From: Cyclobacterium jeungdonense | Lineage (GTDB): Bacteria; Bacteroidota; Bacteroidia; Cytophagales; Cyclobacteriaceae | Assembly (NCBI RefSeq): GCF_010994275.1 | Contig: NZ_WMCD01000014.1 | Span: 1 to 64,000 of the forward strand | Direction of reading: 5' to 3' | Length of the DNA stretch: 64,000 nt | Shown here: one piece after another, positions 53,170 to 63,250 of the stretch | Position numbering within the stretch: the first letter of the stretch is position 1 | Layout of the letters: every line of letters starts with the position of its first letter | Made by a program: the position numbers and the translations under genes | The notes under the pieces: generated by a model | What the model was told of the DNA's origin: nothing | Database searches by the model: none | The model's input: the letters and a program-made list of their open reading frames with translations, nothing else

Positions 53170-54189
53170 TTATCTTGCAAATGATCCCAATACCAAATAG
53201 GTGGTCAAATCTACCGTACTGATATCCTGCGTGGGATCGTGTACCACCAAAAAGCCTTCGTAGTTTCTGGTCAGTTCATTAAAAGAAATCATCAGGTCGT
53301 TTTCGGCCATTACCGTACCCCCGTTTCCTTCAATTCCTCCGGCAAAGATATCTCCATTTGGAGTCTCGTTATATGGAGTGCCGTTAGGAGTGGTGGACGG
53401 ATCGGCGGCATCGTGCGCATGCACCATATAGGTCATCCCCTCCATGGTATTCATTAGGCTAATAGTAATTTTTGCGTTTCCGTCAATCATTTCTTCTACC
53501 ATTATTTCAGCCATCAGGTTACGGGCATGATCTCCTTCGTAGGCCAGGTCCGTATTATCCAGTAATTGGCCTTCATTAAAGTCGTACATAAACGTTTCGC
53601 TGCGCAAATTAGCTTCCGCTTCTGGTAGCTCCTGTCCAAATACGCCCAATACCAGATAGGTACCTAAATTAGTTGTGCTGATTTCCTGAGTAGGATCGTG
53701 TACGACCAAAAAGCCCTCGTAGGCATCCAGAAGCATGTCATAATTCATCTCTGTTTGCATGGTTTGGCTTCCCATTCCATTGCTGATGCTGATCATGCCG
53801 GCAAAGATATCCCCGTTTGGTGTTTCGTTATAGGGAGTACCGTTAGGCGTAGTGGAGGGATCCGCTGCATCGTGTACATGTACGGGATACTGCACGCCAT
53901 CCAGACCATTTTCCAGGCGGATGGTTACTTCGGCATTGCCGTTTTCCATTTCCTTGATCTCCAGCTCGGCAGATAGGTTTCGGGGATGATCCCCTTCGCC
54001 GTCCCCATCGTAGGCCGTGGCCGGATTATCCAGCAATTGCCCTTCGTTGAAGCCGTAGTCAAAGGATTCCATTCCAGGAGTAAAAGGCATTTCCGGTTCC
54101 GGATCATCGTTGCAAGCAGTAAATAGCCCCAGTCCGGCTACCATCAAACCCAAACTCCATTTTCTTGTTACATTCAAATACGTTTTCAT
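53170..54189 (-). CDS. Lipoprotein with two tandem CHRD-like domains
   Basis: A 339-residue lipoprotein (lipobox LFTAC around residue 26; start 54189, or 54195 with two more residues). After an acidic linker, two copies of a domain of about 145 residues follow each other. Each has DFNEGQLLDN or FNEGQLLDN, then VHVHDAADPSTTPNGTPYNE or VHAHDAADPSTTP, then NYEGFLVVHDP and TYLVLG. The histidine pair HxHD resembles CHRD (chordin-like) domains and the copper site of SOD-like folds. It may bind metal at the surface. No enzymatic activity can be claimed. The strong conservation of the HDAADPSTTPNGTPYNETPN block indicates recent duplication or selection on that loop. Confidence 0.8.
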   Translation of the reverse strand: MKTYLNVTRKWSLGLMVAGLGLFTACNDDPEPEMPFTPGMESFDYGFNEGQLLDNPATAYDGDGEGDHPRNLSAELEIKEMENGNAEVTIRLENGLDGVQYPVHVHDAADPSTTPNGTPYNETPNGDIFAGMISISNGMGSQTMQTEMNYDMLLDAYEGFLVVHDPTQEISTTNLGTYLVLGVFGQELPEAEANLRSETFMYDFNEGQLLDNTDLAYEGDHARNLMAEIMVEEMIDGNAKITISLMNTMEGMTYMVHAHDAADPSTTPNGTPYNETPNGDIFAGGIEGNGGTVMAENDLMISFNELTRNYEGFLVVHDPTQDISTVDLTTYLVLGSFAR

Positions 54190-54394
54190 GGTCAATTAAA
54201 ATTTAGCAGTTTAAAACTTTTTCTTAGTTGGAAGGACTTACGAGCTGCCGGAGCATTTTGGATCACCGTGCTGCTAACTTTTTTAAAAAATGGTTAACTT
54301 GCCTGGGGTTTGGACCGGGGAGAATTCCTTTCTGACGATGGGGAATGCATTTTGTTTCATTGATCTTTTTTTTACATTAATAACCAAACAGCGC

Positions 54395-55813
54395 ATGTAT
54401 TATTCCGATTCCAGAAGTGCGGCCCGGAGGCTCTATCGGAAACTTAAACTGAATTGGGTATTCAGTACTTCGTCGTTTATAGGGAATTTTCTGATTGCGC
54501 TACTGGTATCCTATTTTTTTAGAAAAATAGGGTACGAGCCCCAGGTCAATTTTGTGTTTTTTATCAGTATTCTGGCCATCGGCTTATGGATATCGGAGGC
54601 CATGCCTCCCTTTGCAGTAGGTATTTTTATTATTGCGGCTTTGCTGACAGGGTTCAGTACCGATTGGTTTTTTGAAAAGACCATGCCCCCGGATCTTTAT
54701 GTGAGTACCTGGACCAGCAATGTGATCTGGCTACTGCTGGGAGGCTTTTTTCTGGCCAAAGGCATGAGTCTGGTAGAGCTGGACCGGCAATTGTTCCGAT
54801 TTACGGTCAAGCGGTTTGGACAAAAGCCGGAGGGTTTGCTGCTAGGGCTCATGATGACCACGGCCATTGCCAGCATGATCATGTCCAATACCGCCACGAC
54901 GGCGATGATGATTTCATCGATCATTCCCCTGGTACAGCTAATCGGTAAGAAATCTTCCTATGGGAAAGCGTTGTTAACGGCCATCCCTGCGGCTGCTTCT
55001 GTAGGGGGTATTGGTACCATAATTGGGAGCACCCCGAATGCCATCGCCGTGGGAGCGCTTCAGGAAAAGGGAATCAGCATTACCTTTGTAGACTGGATGC
55101 TGGTAGGATTTCCTACCGGTTTATTGCTGGTGTGGCTGTTTTGGAAATTTCTTTGCAAAACCCATGATTTTTCCGATGTCAACCTGGATTTATCCCTTCT
55201 GCCCAAAGGACAGGGGGAAGTGAAGCGGTTTGAGAAAAATGCGGTTATTTTTACCCTGGTGGTGACCGTGTTGATGTGGCTTACTGAGGCGCTGCACGGA
55301 ATCCCCGTTGCGGCTACCTCTGCGATTCCCATCGTTTTGCTGACCATGACCCAGGTTATTCACTCCGAGCATGTTCGAAGCCTTCCCTGGGACACGCTGA
55401 TGTTGGTAGCGGGAGGCCTGGCGCTTGGCATCGCTCTGGTGGAGGTGGGCCTGGCGGAAATCGTCATGCGAAAAATCAATGCCCTTCCTTTGCCAAACAT
55501 GTTGATTGCCATTGTATTTTGTCTGGTAGCCGTGCTACTTTCCAACGTAATGAGCAACACGGCGGCTGCTTCCATATTGGTGCCATTGAGTTTGGCGTTA
55601 CCGGGAGTGTACGGAATTGCCGGCCCCGTAATGGTGGCCATCAGTTGTTCCTGCTCCTTATTGCTTCCTGTTTCTACGCCTGCCAATGCCATTGCCTATG
55701 CCACCGGAATGGTGGAACAAAAAGATTTCCGTAACGGGGGATTATTCTTTATATTTCTGGGACCGATACTGGCTTTTTTGGCCGTCATGGCCTGGGTCAT
55801 GTTATTGATGTAA
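54395..55813 (+). CDS. SLC13/DASS family anion transporter
   Basis: The start at 54395 (MYYSDSRSAARRLYRKLKL) gives 472 residues; an ATG at 54290 would add 35 poorly conserved residues. It shows about 11-12 membrane helices and the two inverted-repeat DASS motifs: MSNTATTAMMIS (first SNT) and SNVMSNTAAASILVPL (second SNT), plus GTIIGSTPNAIAVG and LMLVAGGLALGIALVEVG. These bind sodium and the carboxylate of dicarboxylates, citrate or sulfate. The substrate cannot be fixed, and sulfate or succinate are candidates. It is followed 24 bp later by a serine hydrolase gene on the same strand. Confidence 0.9.
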   Translation: MYYSDSRSAARRLYRKLKLNWVFSTSSFIGNFLIALLVSYFFRKIGYEPQVNFVFFISILAIGLWISEAMPPFAVGIFIIAALLTGFSTDWFFEKTMPPDLYVSTWTSNVIWLLLGGFFLAKGMSLVELDRQLFRFTVKRFGQKPEGLLLGLMMTTAIASMIMSNTATTAMMISSIIPLVQLIGKKSSYGKALLTAIPAAASVGGIGTIIGSTPNAIAVGALQEKGISITFVDWMLVGFPTGLLLVWLFWKFLCKTHDFSDVNLDLSLLPKGQGEVKRFEKNAVIFTLVVTVLMWLTEALHGIPVAATSAIPIVLLTMTQVIHSEHVRSLPWDTLMLVAGGLALGIALVEVGLAEIVMRKINALPLPNMLIAIVFCLVAVLLSNVMSNTAAASILVPLSLALPGVYGIAGPVMVAISCSCSLLLPVSTPANAIAYATGMVEQKDFRNGGLFFIFLGPILAFLAVMAWVMLLM

Positions 55814-55837
55814 GCGACACCTTAACCACTTTAATCG

Positions 55838-56728
55838 ATGAAAGTAATTTTTCTCTTGCCCCTATGCATCCTGCTTGCCTGCACCGGTGCCAGGGATAAA
55901 TCCGAATTGGAGACCTTGGAAAAGGATATTCTGTCCCTCATGCAAGCCACGGAAGGTGATTTCGGAATTGCCTTCAGAATGCTGGATGATTCGGGTAGCC
56001 AATTACTTATCAATGAAAAAGAAGTTTTTCACGCTGCCAGCACCATGAAAACCCCGGTGATGATTGAGCTTTTTAAACAAGCAGAGGAGGGAAAGTTTGA
56101 TTTGCAGGATTCCATTCTCATTGTCAATGAATTCACCAGCATCGTAGATGGCAGCACTTTTAGCATGGATCTGGGAGTGGACAGCCAGGAGGGTCTTTAT
56201 GAAATGATCGGTGAGAAAACGACGATTTATGAGTTGATGTATCAGATGATTATCAAGAGCAGCAACCTGGCCACCAACATTCTGATCGACCTGGTAGGAG
56301 CTGATAATGTAACCCAGACCATGCGTGATTTGGGGGCGGAGGACATCGAAGTACTGCGGGGGGTGGAGGACCTCAAAGCATTTGACGCTGGCCTAAGTAA
56401 TACCACTACTGCCCTGGACATGATGCTAATCATGGAAGCCATTGCCCTCGGGAAGGTGGAGGGTTCCGAAGAAATGGTAACGATACTCTCCGACCAGTAC
56501 TTTAAGGACCTGATTCCCAAATTACTTCCCGAAGATGTTAAAATTGCGCATAAAACGGGATCCATTACCGGTGTACAACACGATGCGGCCATATTGGAAT
56601 TGCCCGAAGGTAAACGCTATGTGTTGGTAATTCTGAGTAAAAATCTGGTAGATGTGGCAGCGGGGAAGGAGACCATTGCCCGAATCAGTCGGTTGGTTTT
56701 TGAATATGTTTCCAGGACCGGAATGTAA
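55838..56728 (+). CDS. Class A beta-lactamase-like serine hydrolase lipoprotein
   Basis: A 296-residue lipoprotein (lipobox LLAC, C15) with the class A penicillin-recognising fold. Motifs: S68-T-M-K71 nucleophile, S141-S-N143 in KSSNLATN (second box), and HKTGSITG (third box, K-T-G). The omega-loop glutamate is not obvious, so penicillin hydrolysis is uncertain; many Bacteroidota relatives are uncharacterised peptidases or esterases. It is located in the periplasm. It may be co-transcribed with the SLC13 transporter upstream (24-bp gap). The start is ATG 55838. Confidence 0.85.
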   Translation: MKVIFLLPLCILLACTGARDKSELETLEKDILSLMQATEGDFGIAFRMLDDSGSQLLINEKEVFHAASTMKTPVMIELFKQAEEGKFDLQDSILIVNEFTSIVDGSTFSMDLGVDSQEGLYEMIGEKTTIYELMYQMIIKSSNLATNILIDLVGADNVTQTMRDLGAEDIEVLRGVEDLKAFDAGLSNTTTALDMMLIMEAIALGKVEGSEEMVTILSDQYFKDLIPKLLPEDVKIAHKTGSITGVQHDAAILELPEGKRYVLVILSKNLVDVAAGKETIARISRLVFEYVSRTGM

Positions 56729-56910
56729 GTATGGATGTATTATCGATAAAGTATGTAGCCTACCCTGCCAACGACACTATCCAGCTTCAGAGGGGGGCGT
56801 TTCATTTTGAACGTGTATTGCGTTCTGAGTATCTGATTGCTATAATAAGATATGAAGGTCAGAACTTTTTATTTTAGAGCGTTAATTACCGGTTAATTTT
56901 CGAAATTTTA

Positions 56911-56941
56911 TTTCGTACACCTTGAAAATATCTTACATTTG
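56911..56941 (+). promoter_or_regulatory. Candidate promoter of the SulP gene
   Basis: TTTC at 56911-56914, a 19-base gap and TACATTTG at 56934-56941 match the Bacteroidota promoter form. The gene starts about 95 bp later. No other feature was recognised in 56729-57036. Confidence 0.4.
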
Positions 56942-57036
56942 CAATTTAATTCTTTCCTGAGATAACCAGATTTAGTACAGATTGCCCTCATTTTTTTATT
57001 CAGAGGCGGTTAGGAAAATCTTTAATCAGATAAACG

Positions 57037-58596
57037 ATGACACAAACATTTTACCGATTATTTATGCCCAAAGAGGCAAACCTGAAGGACGAGGTACTTT
57101 CCGGCCTCACGGTAGCCCTGGCACTGGTGCCAGAAGCCGTAGCTTTTTCATTGATTGCCGGAGTGAGTCCTTTGGTGGGGCTGTATACCGCATTTATTAT
57201 AGGTCTGATTACCTCCATTATGGGTGGAAGGCCGGGGATGATTTCGGGAGCTACCGGAGCCATTGCAGTGGTAGTAGTCGCGTTAGTGGTACAGCAGGGA
57301 GTCGAGTATTTATTTGCTGCAGTGGTTCTTATGGGACTAATCCAGATTTTGGTGGGAGTATTAAAACTCGGGAAGCTCATTCGGTTGGTTCCTCATCCGG
57401 TGATGTTTGGCTTTGTCAATGGCCTGGCCATTGTTATTGCGATGGCACAGTTGAGCCAATTTAAAACGGTATCCCCTGCCGGAAGCCTGGAATGGATGAC
57501 AGGCTCCCCGCTATACATCATGATAGGGCTCGTCGTGGTCACGATGGTCATTATTAAATTTTTACCCAGGTTGACAACCGCAGTTCCGTCGGCCCTGGCG
57601 GCCATTTTAGGGGTAAGCTTACTTGTTATCTTTGGGGGATTAGATACGCGGACGGTAGGTGACCTGGCTTCGATTAGTGGGGGATTGCCGGAATTCCACC
57701 TTCCCATGGTCCCTTTAAACTGGGAGACGCTAATGATCATTCTGCCTTATTCGGCGATCATGGCCGGGGTAGGCCTGATTGAAAGCCTGCTGACCCTGAC
57801 GCTGATAGACGAAATCACCGAAACCCGGGGTCATGGCAATAAGGAATGTGTGGCGCAGGGAATAGCGAATGTAACTACCGGGTTTTTTGGGGGCATGGGC
57901 GGTTGCGCCATGATCGGACAGTCTCTGATCAATGTGAATGCAGGAGGAAGAAACCGGATTTCCGGCATCGTGGCGGCCGTAGGATTGTTGGTTTTTATCC
58001 TGTTTTTATCTACCTATATTGAAATGATCCCCATGGCTGCGTTGGTAGGCCTGATGTTTATGGTCGCCATCGGCACCTTTGAGTGGGCCTCTCTGAGGGT
58101 CTTCCGTAAAGTTCCCAAGTCCGATGTGCTGGTGATGGTGCTGGTAACCCTGGTAACCGTCCTCCTTCATAATTTAGCCCTGGCGGTTTTGATTGGTGTG
58201 GTGATTGCAGCCCTGGTATTTGCCTGGGAGAATTCCAAGATGATTCGTGCCAGAAAATTCATGGATGAAAACGGCGTAAAGCATTATGAAATATACGGAC
58301 CCTTGTTTTTTGCTTCTGCCATGACCTTTGGACAGAAATTTGATCCTCTGGGAGACCCGAATGAAATCATTATCGATTTTAAGGAAAGCCGGATCGTAGA
58401 TCACTCTGGTATTGATGCGATCCATAAGGTGACCGAACGGTACGAGAAGGTTGGAAAAACCGTGTATATCCGTCATTTGAATAACAGTAGTAGGGTATTA
58501 CTTGCCAAAGCAGAAAAAATCATCAACGTGAATTACACAGAAGATGATGCCAGTTTCAAAATCATCCTGGAAGAGGAAAAATCAGAAAGTCATTGA
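57037..58596 (+). CDS. SulP family anion transporter with STAS domain
   Basis: A 519-residue SLC26/SulP transporter. About 12-14 membrane helices start after LKDEVLSGLTVALALVPEAV (the SulP signature region) and continue with GLYTAFIIGLITSIMGGRPG and MISGATGAIAVVV. The last 115 residues are a STAS domain: EIYGPLFFASAMTFGQKFDP, IIIDFKESRIVDHSGIDAIH and KTVYIRHLNNSSRVLLAKAE. Members carry sulfate, bicarbonate or other anions. Given the sulfatases in the window, sulfate handling is possible but only inferred. A terminator follows at 58716. Confidence 0.95.
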   Translation: MTQTFYRLFMPKEANLKDEVLSGLTVALALVPEAVAFSLIAGVSPLVGLYTAFIIGLITSIMGGRPGMISGATGAIAVVVVALVVQQGVEYLFAAVVLMGLIQILVGVLKLGKLIRLVPHPVMFGFVNGLAIVIAMAQLSQFKTVSPAGSLEWMTGSPLYIMIGLVVVTMVIIKFLPRLTTAVPSALAAILGVSLLVIFGGLDTRTVGDLASISGGLPEFHLPMVPLNWETLMIILPYSAIMAGVGLIESLLTLTLIDEITETRGHGNKECVAQGIANVTTGFFGGMGGCAMIGQSLINVNAGGRNRISGIVAAVGLLVFILFLSTYIEMIPMAALVGLMFMVAIGTFEWASLRVFRKVPKSDVLVMVLVTLVTVLLHNLALAVLIGVVIAALVFAWENSKMIRARKFMDENGVKHYEIYGPLFFASAMTFGQKFDPLGDPNEIIIDFKESRIVDHSGIDAIHKVTERYEKVGKTVYIRHLNNSSRVLLAKAEKIINVNYTEDDASFKIILEEEKSESH

Positions 58597-58715
58597 GAGT
58601 TGAATGAAACTGTTTTTCTTTCAGTGTTTTTGAAAGGAGGGAAGGACGTTCAAAAGGGCAGCTCTTGGTACCTATTCCCTGAGGATAGTCAGGCCATGCC
58701 CGGTTAACATTCGAC

Positions 58716-58750
58716 AAGCAGGACCGACACAATCGGCCCTGCTTTTTTTT
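58716..58750 (+). terminator. Rho-independent terminator after SulP gene
   Basis: AGCAGG-A-CCGA and TCGG-C-CCTGCT form an interrupted stem with a five-base loop, followed by eight T. It is 120 bp after the SulP stop. Confidence 0.85.
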
Positions 58751-58854
58751 GGAAAATTACATCAAAAAGTTTGGAGGTGATTTAAATAATTAGTTATTTA
58801 ACCCATCGACTTGCTGTGGGGTGGGATTCAATCTGTTAACTAACTGCTTCTAAA

Positions 58855-59928
58855 ATGAGATGTACCTATTTTGTTTGTTCATTGTTTTCCATTAATGCAA
58901 TTTTTTTTTCCTGTAGTGAGCCAGAAGAATCCAATGAGGAGATTCCCATGGAGACCTTCCGGGATGAAGTACAGGCGACCACGGTGCGCGTGAGTCAATC
59001 GGAATCCAAATCTTTTGATTACTTGATTAATGCCACCGGAAAAATCGAAGCGGCCAATGAGGTGATGGTCATAGTAGAGCGTCCGGGATACCTTATCGAG
59101 CTTGAGGTAGAAGAGGGGCAAAAGGTGCGAGCCGGACAAACCCTGGCCCGGCTGGATAAAACCGACAGCCAAATGGAATGGGAAAGGGCTCAGGTGGAGC
59201 TTCGGTCTGCTATGGCTGAATACCAAAGCCGCCGAATTGCGGCAGATGTAGAAACGACCCTATTGGACTCCCTCGGAAATTCAGAAAGAGATGAATTCTG
59301 GAAGGCGTCCAGTGGCCTTTTGTCTGCTCAGATTGCCGTACGGGAGGCCGAACGGAATCTGGAGAAAACCGATATCAAGGCACCCATAAGTGGAGCCATT
59401 GCCGATCTACAACTAAAAAAAGGAAGTTTGGTCAATGCCGGGGATGAAGTTTGTCTGCTGCTCAGCACGAATCTGCTGGAGATGAAAGTAAAAATTCTCG
59501 AATCCGACATTTCTTTTATTCGCAAAGGGCAAAATGCGGAGGTCTATCCGGTATCGGGTTCCGGAGAGGGTATTTCCGGTACCGTCAGCAGTATCAACCC
59601 CAAAGTAGACGAAAACGGGTTGGTCCAGGTAACCCTGGATCTTCAGCAGTCCGGCAACCTGTTACCTGGAATGAATGCCAGGGCAGTGATCCGCTCACCT
59701 CAAAACAATAGTTTGGTTGTACCAAAGGAGGCGGTGGTATACCGATCGGGCAGGCCGGTGGTTTTTACCATCGATAATAATGAAGCGATATGGAATTATG
59801 TAGAAGTGGGAAAGGACAATGGCAGGGAGATGGAAATTCTCGACGGCCTTGAAGCCAGTCAGCCGGTAATCATCAGTAATAATGTTCAATTGGCGCATCA
59901 GGCTCCGGTACAGGTGATAACGGAATAA
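58855..59928 (+). CDS. RND efflux periplasmic adaptor (MFP) lipoprotein
   Basis: A 357-residue membrane-fusion protein with lipobox FFSC at residue 20, so outer-leaflet anchored in the periplasm. Domain order: beta-barrel/lipoyl start (YLINATGKIEAANEVMVIVERPGYLIELEVEEGQKVRAGQTLARL), a short alpha-hairpin, lipoyl return (DIKAPISGAIADLQLKKGSLVNAGDEV), barrel (EVYPVSGSGEGISGTVSSINP) and membrane-proximal domain (VVPKEAVVYRSGRPVVFTI). It links the inner-membrane RND pump to an outer-membrane channel. Three bases separate it from the RND gene. No channel gene is present, so a channel encoded elsewhere must serve. Confidence 0.95.
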   Translation: MRCTYFVCSLFSINAIFFSCSEPEESNEEIPMETFRDEVQATTVRVSQSESKSFDYLINATGKIEAANEVMVIVERPGYLIELEVEEGQKVRAGQTLARLDKTDSQMEWERAQVELRSAMAEYQSRRIAADVETTLLDSLGNSERDEFWKASSGLLSAQIAVREAERNLEKTDIKAPISGAIADLQLKKGSLVNAGDEVCLLLSTNLLEMKVKILESDISFIRKGQNAEVYPVSGSGEGISGTVSSINPKVDENGLVQVTLDLQQSGNLLPGMNARAVIRSPQNNSLVVPKEAVVYRSGRPVVFTIDNNEAIWNYVEVGKDNGREMEILDGLEASQPVIISNNVQLAHQAPVQVITE

Positions 59929-59931
59929 ACC

Positions 59932-62900
59932 ATGGTTAGATTTTTACTAGCACGACCGATCGCTGTAGGCATGACCTTTTTGGCCTTGCTTATTTTCAGC
60001 CTCATCCTGTTCCGAACCCTGCCCATTTCTTTACTGCCTCCGCTGGATGTTCCTCAAATCGTCATCAAGGTGGCCTATCCCAATACTTCCCCGGAGTCTA
60101 TAGAACAAAATGTTTTGCGTCCCATCCGGGAGGCGATGGTAACCCTCAATGGTCTGGAGGATATGGGAAGTAAGGCTGGATCAGAAGTAGGTAATGTACG
60201 CCTTACCTTCAGTTACAACACCCAGATGGAACTGGCCTACATTGCGGTAAATGAAAAGATAGACCGGCTGACAAACAGCCTGCCGGAAGACCTGGAAAGG
60301 CCCCGGGTCGTACGTATTAATACCAACGATATTCCCATTGTAAGGCTACAGGTGATTCCCAAAGACGGAGTGGATTTCGCTGATGTATCACTGCTTACCG
60401 AAAATGTGATTAAAAAGAGGGTGGAGCAGTTGGACGGAGTGGCGCTGGTAGACATTAATGGGAGGCAGGAACGTGTGATTTCAGTCAGTCCTGACAAGCC
60501 TGTTTTGGCGAGCTTGGGCATGCAGGAATCGGATGTGATAAGAGCTATTGAGGCGGGAAACAGTGAATTACCTGGAATAAGCGTGGAGGACGGCCAATTC
60601 CGGTATTACCTTCGGCTTGCCAGCAGGCTGGAAACACCGGAAGATATCCGTAACCTTCCGGTTCGGGGACCCTCCGGTAATACGGTGAGTTTGGGCAAGG
60701 TGGCGGAAGTACGTCATTCCCTGGCGAAACCGGATGGGTTTCATTTGTATCAGGACCGGGAGGGGCTGGTGGTGACGGTACATAAGCAGACTTCGGCCCG
60801 AATGAACGATATCATGCCGCTGCTTTACGAGGCAGTGCAGGGGTTTGAGGAGGATTATCCCCAGGTGGAATTCGCACTTACCCAGGACCAATCTACGTTG
60901 CTAAATGCAGGCATCAATAACCTGCAGACAAGTTTGCTTTTTGGGGGGCTTTTTGCTTTTGGAATACTATTTGTATTTATGGGGGATTACCGCATGCCAA
61001 TTATTATAGGCATTAGTCTGCCCTCTTCACTTATAATAAGTTTTGCAATATTTTATTTTGCCGGTATTTCCATTAATGTCATTTCTTTAAGTGGCCTGGC
61101 TCTGGGATTGGGAATGTTGATAGACAATGCGATCATTGTCCTGGACAACATCAGCAGAAAGAGATCGGAAGGGATTCCACTTTTTGAGGCATGCGTTTCG
61201 GGTGTAAATGAAGTAATGTCCGCTTTGATTAGTTCAGTACTTACTACACTGGCGGTGTTTGTTCCCCTGGTTTTTCTGAGCGGAATATCCGGAGCCTTAT
61301 TTTATGATCAGGCCGTTTCGGTTGCCGCGATTTTGTCTGTATCTCTATTGGTAGCATTTATCGTTTTACCCCTACTTTATTATTTGTTTTTCAAAGGGAA
61401 GGACTACCAGCGTTCTGTGGAGGATAGCCGCTTGTTTTTACTTTTATTGAAAGGGTATAAACGGATATACCGAATGGTTTTTGCCTACCGAGCAGGGTCT
61501 CTTTTGGTATTGTTTTTATTGATTCCGCTTTTATTGTTAACAGTAAGGCTGCTAAAGGTGGAGGGATTACCTCCCATAGAAAAGTACGATGTGATGGTAT
61601 CTCTGGATTGGAACGAGCCCATTAATGCCAACCAAAATAAAGAAAGGGTATTGGACATGCTGGCACTGGTTGAAGGGGACTATCAGTGGGCTGAGAGTGA
61701 CCTGGGCTTGCGCCAATTTCTTTTATACGAAGGAGATAATGATATACAGCAGGCAGATGTATTTTTGATGTTTGAAAATAGCCAACAAAAAGAAGCTATC
61801 AGTTCCAAGCTGATGCGATTTCTACGGCAACGGTTTCCATTGGCTAGTGTGGAAATTCAGGATGCTCCCAATGCTTTTGACCAGTTATTCAGTTCCGACC
61901 GGCCTTTTTTTGAAGTGCGCTGGAAGGATCTTACTTCCAAACAACCGGTGGCCGTAAGTGAGATGGACCCCTGGTTGGAAGCGTTTCCTGTCTCCGGTTG
62001 GTCCAAAGGACCGGGCCTTCAAAAGGGTGCCTCGGTAATATTCAGAACAGATATGAAAAAGCTGGCCCTATATGGGTTAGAAAGTCAGCAATTAGTAGAA
62101 AAAATTCAACAACTTTTCGGGAACTACCTCATTGCAGATATCAAACGTTTTGGTGAAATTACACCTATTCTTTTGGCTGGTGAGACCTTGGATTTTCAGA
62201 CATTGCTAAAGACCAACTACCTGTATGGAGAAGAAGGGGTTCCTTATGCCCTGGATGAATTCATTCATTTTTCTTACGATGAGCAATATAAATTTGTCAC
62301 GGCCGATCGCTCGGGGATTTTTCAATCCCTAACCTTCGATACTTCACTTTCAAAACACGAGGAGGGCACAATTCGGAATTGGGCTTCTGGAAATAATTTG
62401 GCAGTCGAATTTACAGGCCAGTATTTTCAGGATCGTGAAACCATCTGGCAGCTTGTCGGCATATTATTGGTATCCGTTTTACTGCTTTATTTTATCCTGG
62501 CTGCACAGTTCGAAAATTTTGTGCAGCCCTTGATTGTTATTTTTACACTTCCCTTGGGAGTAGGCGGGGCATTTTTGTTGCTTTGGCTTAGCGGGACTTC
62601 CCTGAATGTGATGTCGGCTATTGGCCTGGTGGTCATGTTAGGGATCATGGTCAACGATGCCATTTTGAAAATAGACACGATTAACAGACTCAGAAAACAG
62701 TATCTGGCAGGCGGTGAGGTCCCACAAAATGCCTTGGAAAAAGCATTATTCAGGGCTGGAGAAATCCGTCTGAAGCCCATTGTAATGACCTCTATTACCA
62801 CCATTTTAGCGTTGTTGCCGGTGGTATTTAGTGCTGGATTGGGGGCAGATCTGCAGCGGCCTCTGGTGGTGTCGGTGATAGGCGGATTGACCATAGGTAC

Positions 62901-62982
62901 CTTTACTGCCTTGTACTTTGTTCCCTTAGCGTATTGGTTTATGGCCGGGAAATCGAAACTTTCCCAGCCAATAGTTCAATAG
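59932..62982 (+). CDS. RND efflux transporter, inner-membrane pump
   Basis: A 1016-residue RND pump with 12 predicted membrane helices and two large periplasmic loops. It opens with FLLARPIAVGMTFLALLIFS, then VPQIVIKVAYPNTSPESIEQ (porter start). Later come IGISLPSSLIISFAIFYFAG, the helix-4 region SGLALGLGMLIDNAIIVLDN with its charged relay residues, and the second-half counterpart IGLVVMLGIMVNDAILKIDT. This relay fits proton-driven hydrophobe/amphiphile efflux (HAE type). The substrate range is unknown. It is the second gene of an MFP-RND pair and is probably translationally coupled. Confidence 0.95.
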   Translation: MVRFLLARPIAVGMTFLALLIFSLILFRTLPISLLPPLDVPQIVIKVAYPNTSPESIEQNVLRPIREAMVTLNGLEDMGSKAGSEVGNVRLTFSYNTQMELAYIAVNEKIDRLTNSLPEDLERPRVVRINTNDIPIVRLQVIPKDGVDFADVSLLTENVIKKRVEQLDGVALVDINGRQERVISVSPDKPVLASLGMQESDVIRAIEAGNSELPGISVEDGQFRYYLRLASRLETPEDIRNLPVRGPSGNTVSLGKVAEVRHSLAKPDGFHLYQDREGLVVTVHKQTSARMNDIMPLLYEAVQGFEEDYPQVEFALTQDQSTLLNAGINNLQTSLLFGGLFAFGILFVFMGDYRMPIIIGISLPSSLIISFAIFYFAGISINVISLSGLALGLGMLIDNAIIVLDNISRKRSEGIPLFEACVSGVNEVMSALISSVLTTLAVFVPLVFLSGISGALFYDQAVSVAAILSVSLLVAFIVLPLLYYLFFKGKDYQRSVEDSRLFLLLLKGYKRIYRMVFAYRAGSLLVLFLLIPLLLLTVRLLKVEGLPPIEKYDVMVSLDWNEPINANQNKERVLDMLALVEGDYQWAESDLGLRQFLLYEGDNDIQQADVFLMFENSQQKEAISSKLMRFLRQRFPLASVEIQDAPNAFDQLFSSDRPFFEVRWKDLTSKQPVAVSEMDPWLEAFPVSGWSKGPGLQKGASVIFRTDMKKLALYGLESQQLVEKIQQLFGNYLIADIKRFGEITPILLAGETLDFQTLLKTNYLYGEEGVPYALDEFIHFSYDEQYKFVTADRSGIFQSLTFDTSLSKHEEGTIRNWASGNNLAVEFTGQYFQDRETIWQLVGILLVSVLLLYFILAAQFENFVQPLIVIFTLPLGVGGAFLLLWLSGTSLNVMSAIGLVVMLGIMVNDAILKIDTINRLRKQYLAGGEVPQNALEKALFRAGEIRLKPIVMTSITTILALLPVVFSAGLGADLQRPLVVSVIGGLTIGTFTALYFVPLAYWFMAGKSKLSQPIVQ

Positions 62983-63250
62983 CCAATCGAGCTAAATCTT
63001 TATTTAAGCGGTATCCTGAACCGGCGGCAAAAGTAGATCCTGTTGAGATTGGAGCCGGCGAAGTTTGGCAATCCAGGCAGATATCCACTTTTTGAATGGG
63101 CAGTGCTGAAATGTGATTTTAGGTGAGAATCAAGTCAGAATTTCATTAAATTTTGTATCTTTACCGAATTAAGTTTAGTTATTGTTTAAAGCGATGGATT
63201 CGATTGAATTTTTCTTCCTATAACTGTTATCCCCAAAAATTAACGAGCAC

